DNA of 64,000 nucleotides, from NCBI RefSeq assembly GCF_934560975.1, contig NZ_CAKTFO010000015.1, positions 1 to 64,000 of the forward strand. The letters are read 5' to 3'. Below are positions 62,767 to 64,000 of this stretch, piece after piece. The notes beneath the pieces were generated by a model. The model searched no databases. It was not told the DNA's origin and saw only the letters and a list, made by a program, of their open reading frames with translations. How positions within the stretch are numbered: position 1 is the first letter of the stretch; each line of letters starts with the position of its first letter. A program made the position numbers and the translations under genes. The DNA is from an uncultured Sphingomonas sp. Lineage in GTDB: Bacteria > Pseudomonadota > Alphaproteobacteria > Sphingomonadales > Sphingomonadaceae.

Positions 62767-63660
62767 ATGCAGCGTAATGACCTGACGGACCTGAACGTGT
62801 TCTTGGCGGTCGCCAAGGAGCTCAGCTTCACGCGCGCCGCAGCGCGGCTGGGTCTCACCCAGTCGACGCTCAGCCACACGATCCGCGGTTTTGAGGAGCG
62901 GCTGGGCGTCCGCCTCCTCACGCGCAACACGCGCAAGGTGGCGCCGACCGCTGCGGGCGAACGCCTCCTCGCTGCCGCCGCGCCGCGGTTGCAGGAGATC
63001 GAGCAGGAGATCGCGGCGATCACTGCGTTGCGGGACAAGGCCGCCGGGACGGTGCGGATCACGTCCGACGAGCACGCCTATGAGACAATCCTGAGGCCTG
63101 CCCTACTGAAGTTGCTGCCCGCCTACCCGGACATCTCGGTCGAGGTCGCGATCGAGCACCGGCTGACCGATATCATCGCCGAACGGTTCGATGCCGGCGT
63201 GCGGCTCGGCGAGGAGGTCGAGCACGACATGATCGCCGTGCGGATCGGACCGCCCGTTCGATTCATCGTCGTCGGCTCCCCCAGCTACCTCGACCAGCAG
63301 CCTGCGCCGCTCGTTCCGCAGGATCTCACCTCACATCGCTGCATCAACCTGCGCCACAGCACGGCCGGCAAGCTCTACGCCTGGGAGTTCGAGAAGGACG
63401 GCAGGGCGCTCAAGGTACGCGTGTCTGGTCCGTTGACGGTCAACTATGCGCAACCGGCGATGCAGGCCGCATCGGAGGGCTTGGGCCTGGCCTATGTGCC
63501 GGAGGACGGCGCCGCAGAGCATTTGCGAAACGGACGACTCCGCCCCGTTCTCGACGACTGGTGTCAACCGTTCCCCGGCTACCATCTCTACTATCCCAGC
63601 CGGCGACAGATGGCGCCGGCCTTCGCTTTGGTAGTGGATGCGCTGAGGCACCGGAGCTGA
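62767..63660 (+). CDS. LysR-family transcriptional regulator
   Basis: A 297-residue regulator. The N-terminal winged helix is FLAVAKELSFTRAAARLGLT then QSTLSHTIRGFEERLG, and residues about 90-295 form the ligand-binding domain. It is of the CrgA/DsdC-like group that pairs with divergent dehydrogenases. The 113 bp between it and the aldo/keto reductase gene would hold its binding sites, though no perfect T-N11-A repeat stands out. Confidence 0.92.
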   Translation: MQRNDLTDLNVFLAVAKELSFTRAAARLGLTQSTLSHTIRGFEERLGVRLLTRNTRKVAPTAAGERLLAAAAPRLQEIEQEIAAITALRDKAAGTVRITSDEHAYETILRPALLKLLPAYPDISVEVAIEHRLTDIIAERFDAGVRLGEEVEHDMIAVRIGPPVRFIVVGSPSYLDQQPAPLVPQDLTSHRCINLRHSTAGKLYAWEFEKDGRALKVRVSGPLTVNYAQPAMQAASEGLGLAYVPEDGAAEHLRNGRLRPVLDDWCQPFPGYHLYYPSRRQMAPAFALVVDALRHRS

Positions 63661-63894
63661 TCGGCTGGAGGTTCGGGCGCTGCTCGCGACGAGCCCCAGC
63701 CCGCACCGATCGAAGCCAAAGTCCCACGGATCGATGAGTCCACCTCATCGGCGCACGAAGTGCGCGGCGGATTGTGATGCCGGAAGGCGAGGCCTAGCTA
63801 CGTCGCAGAAATTATCGCTCAACCGGACACGCACCCCGCGCGGGCTTGCCGCTCGGTGAGTGTGCACGCGTGCCGCGAACCAAAGGACGCTGCC

Positions 63895-64000
63895 ATGGCA
63901 AGCATCGCAATCTCTAACATCGAGCAAGGGCGCGATCAGGCGACCGCCCGGTGGGGCGCCGTCTTGGCAATGTCGCTCTGCGTCTTCGTGCTGATCGCCT
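63895..64000 (+). CDS. MFS transporter (5' end, runs off the right edge)
   Basis: The first 35 residues, ending at the window edge, read as a short cytoplasmic N-terminus followed by the start of a membrane helix (RWGAVLAMSLCVFVLIA). This matches the opening of DHA1-type MFS exporters of the AraJ/arabinose-efflux kind. AAAGGA lies seven bases before the ATG. The 235 bp between it and the LysR gene hold no recognisable feature. Confidence 0.7.
   Translation, partial: MASIAISNIEQGRDQATARWGAVLAMSLCVFVLIA

Overview
The window reads as the chromosome of a high-GC alphaproteobacterium, most likely a sphingomonad (Sphingomonas-like). This is inferred from the SecA and ArgJ types, a plug-type TonB-dependent receptor, frequent GTG/TTG starts and a Wzc/beta-barrel exopolysaccharide locus; no rRNA marker is present.

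Layout. (1) 1-3527: housekeeping genes, with the 5' part of secA (leftward, off the edge), a small exported protein, argJ and an inositol-phosphatase-family gene. (2) 3524-10672: a leftward uptake operon made of a TonB receptor, a dipeptide-type solute-binding domain fused in frame to a permease, a second permease and a double ATPase. (3) 10779-12035: type I pantothenate kinase with an extra N-terminal helix-turn-helix-like domain.

(4) 12050-40932: a large exopolysaccharide locus. The left arm runs leftward: beta-barrel, Wzc-type tyrosine kinase, GT4, exported glycoside hydrolase, Wzy/ligase-like protein, GT2, GT4. The right arm runs rightward: a sugar-tip glycosyltransferase, an L-2-hydroxyglutarate-oxidase-like gene, then a tightly coupled run of cytidylyltransferase, RmlC-like epimerase, DUF4910 aminopeptidase-like protein, C-methyltransferase, SDR epimerase, GLF/HemY-like flavoprotein, GT2, Wzx flippase, hexapeptide acyltransferase, acyl carrier protein, AMP ligase and SDR. 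Two tandem LuxR regulators with atypical receivers and two more GT4 genes close the locus. The content suggests a polymer carrying a CDP-derived, C-methylated deoxysugar with an acyl decoration. No outer-membrane export protein, initiating phosphoglycosyltransferase or CDP-glucose 4,6-dehydratase is in the window.

(5) 41124-48333: two c-di-GMP proteins (one EAL with a degenerate GGDEF, one membrane GGDEF-EAL), msrB, a DnaQ-BRCT exonuclease, an unknown gene and a lone receiver. (6) 48719-52703: an SDR/AraC pair, another SDR, and about 2 kb of gene remnants (aldo/keto reductase, flavin monooxygenase, CzcA). (7) 52701-64000: a hybrid histidine kinase behind an orphan ParD-like protein, followed by small redox enzymes paired with MarR, TetR and LysR regulators, and the start of an MFS transporter. 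The MarR and TetR pairs have visible inverted-repeat operators.
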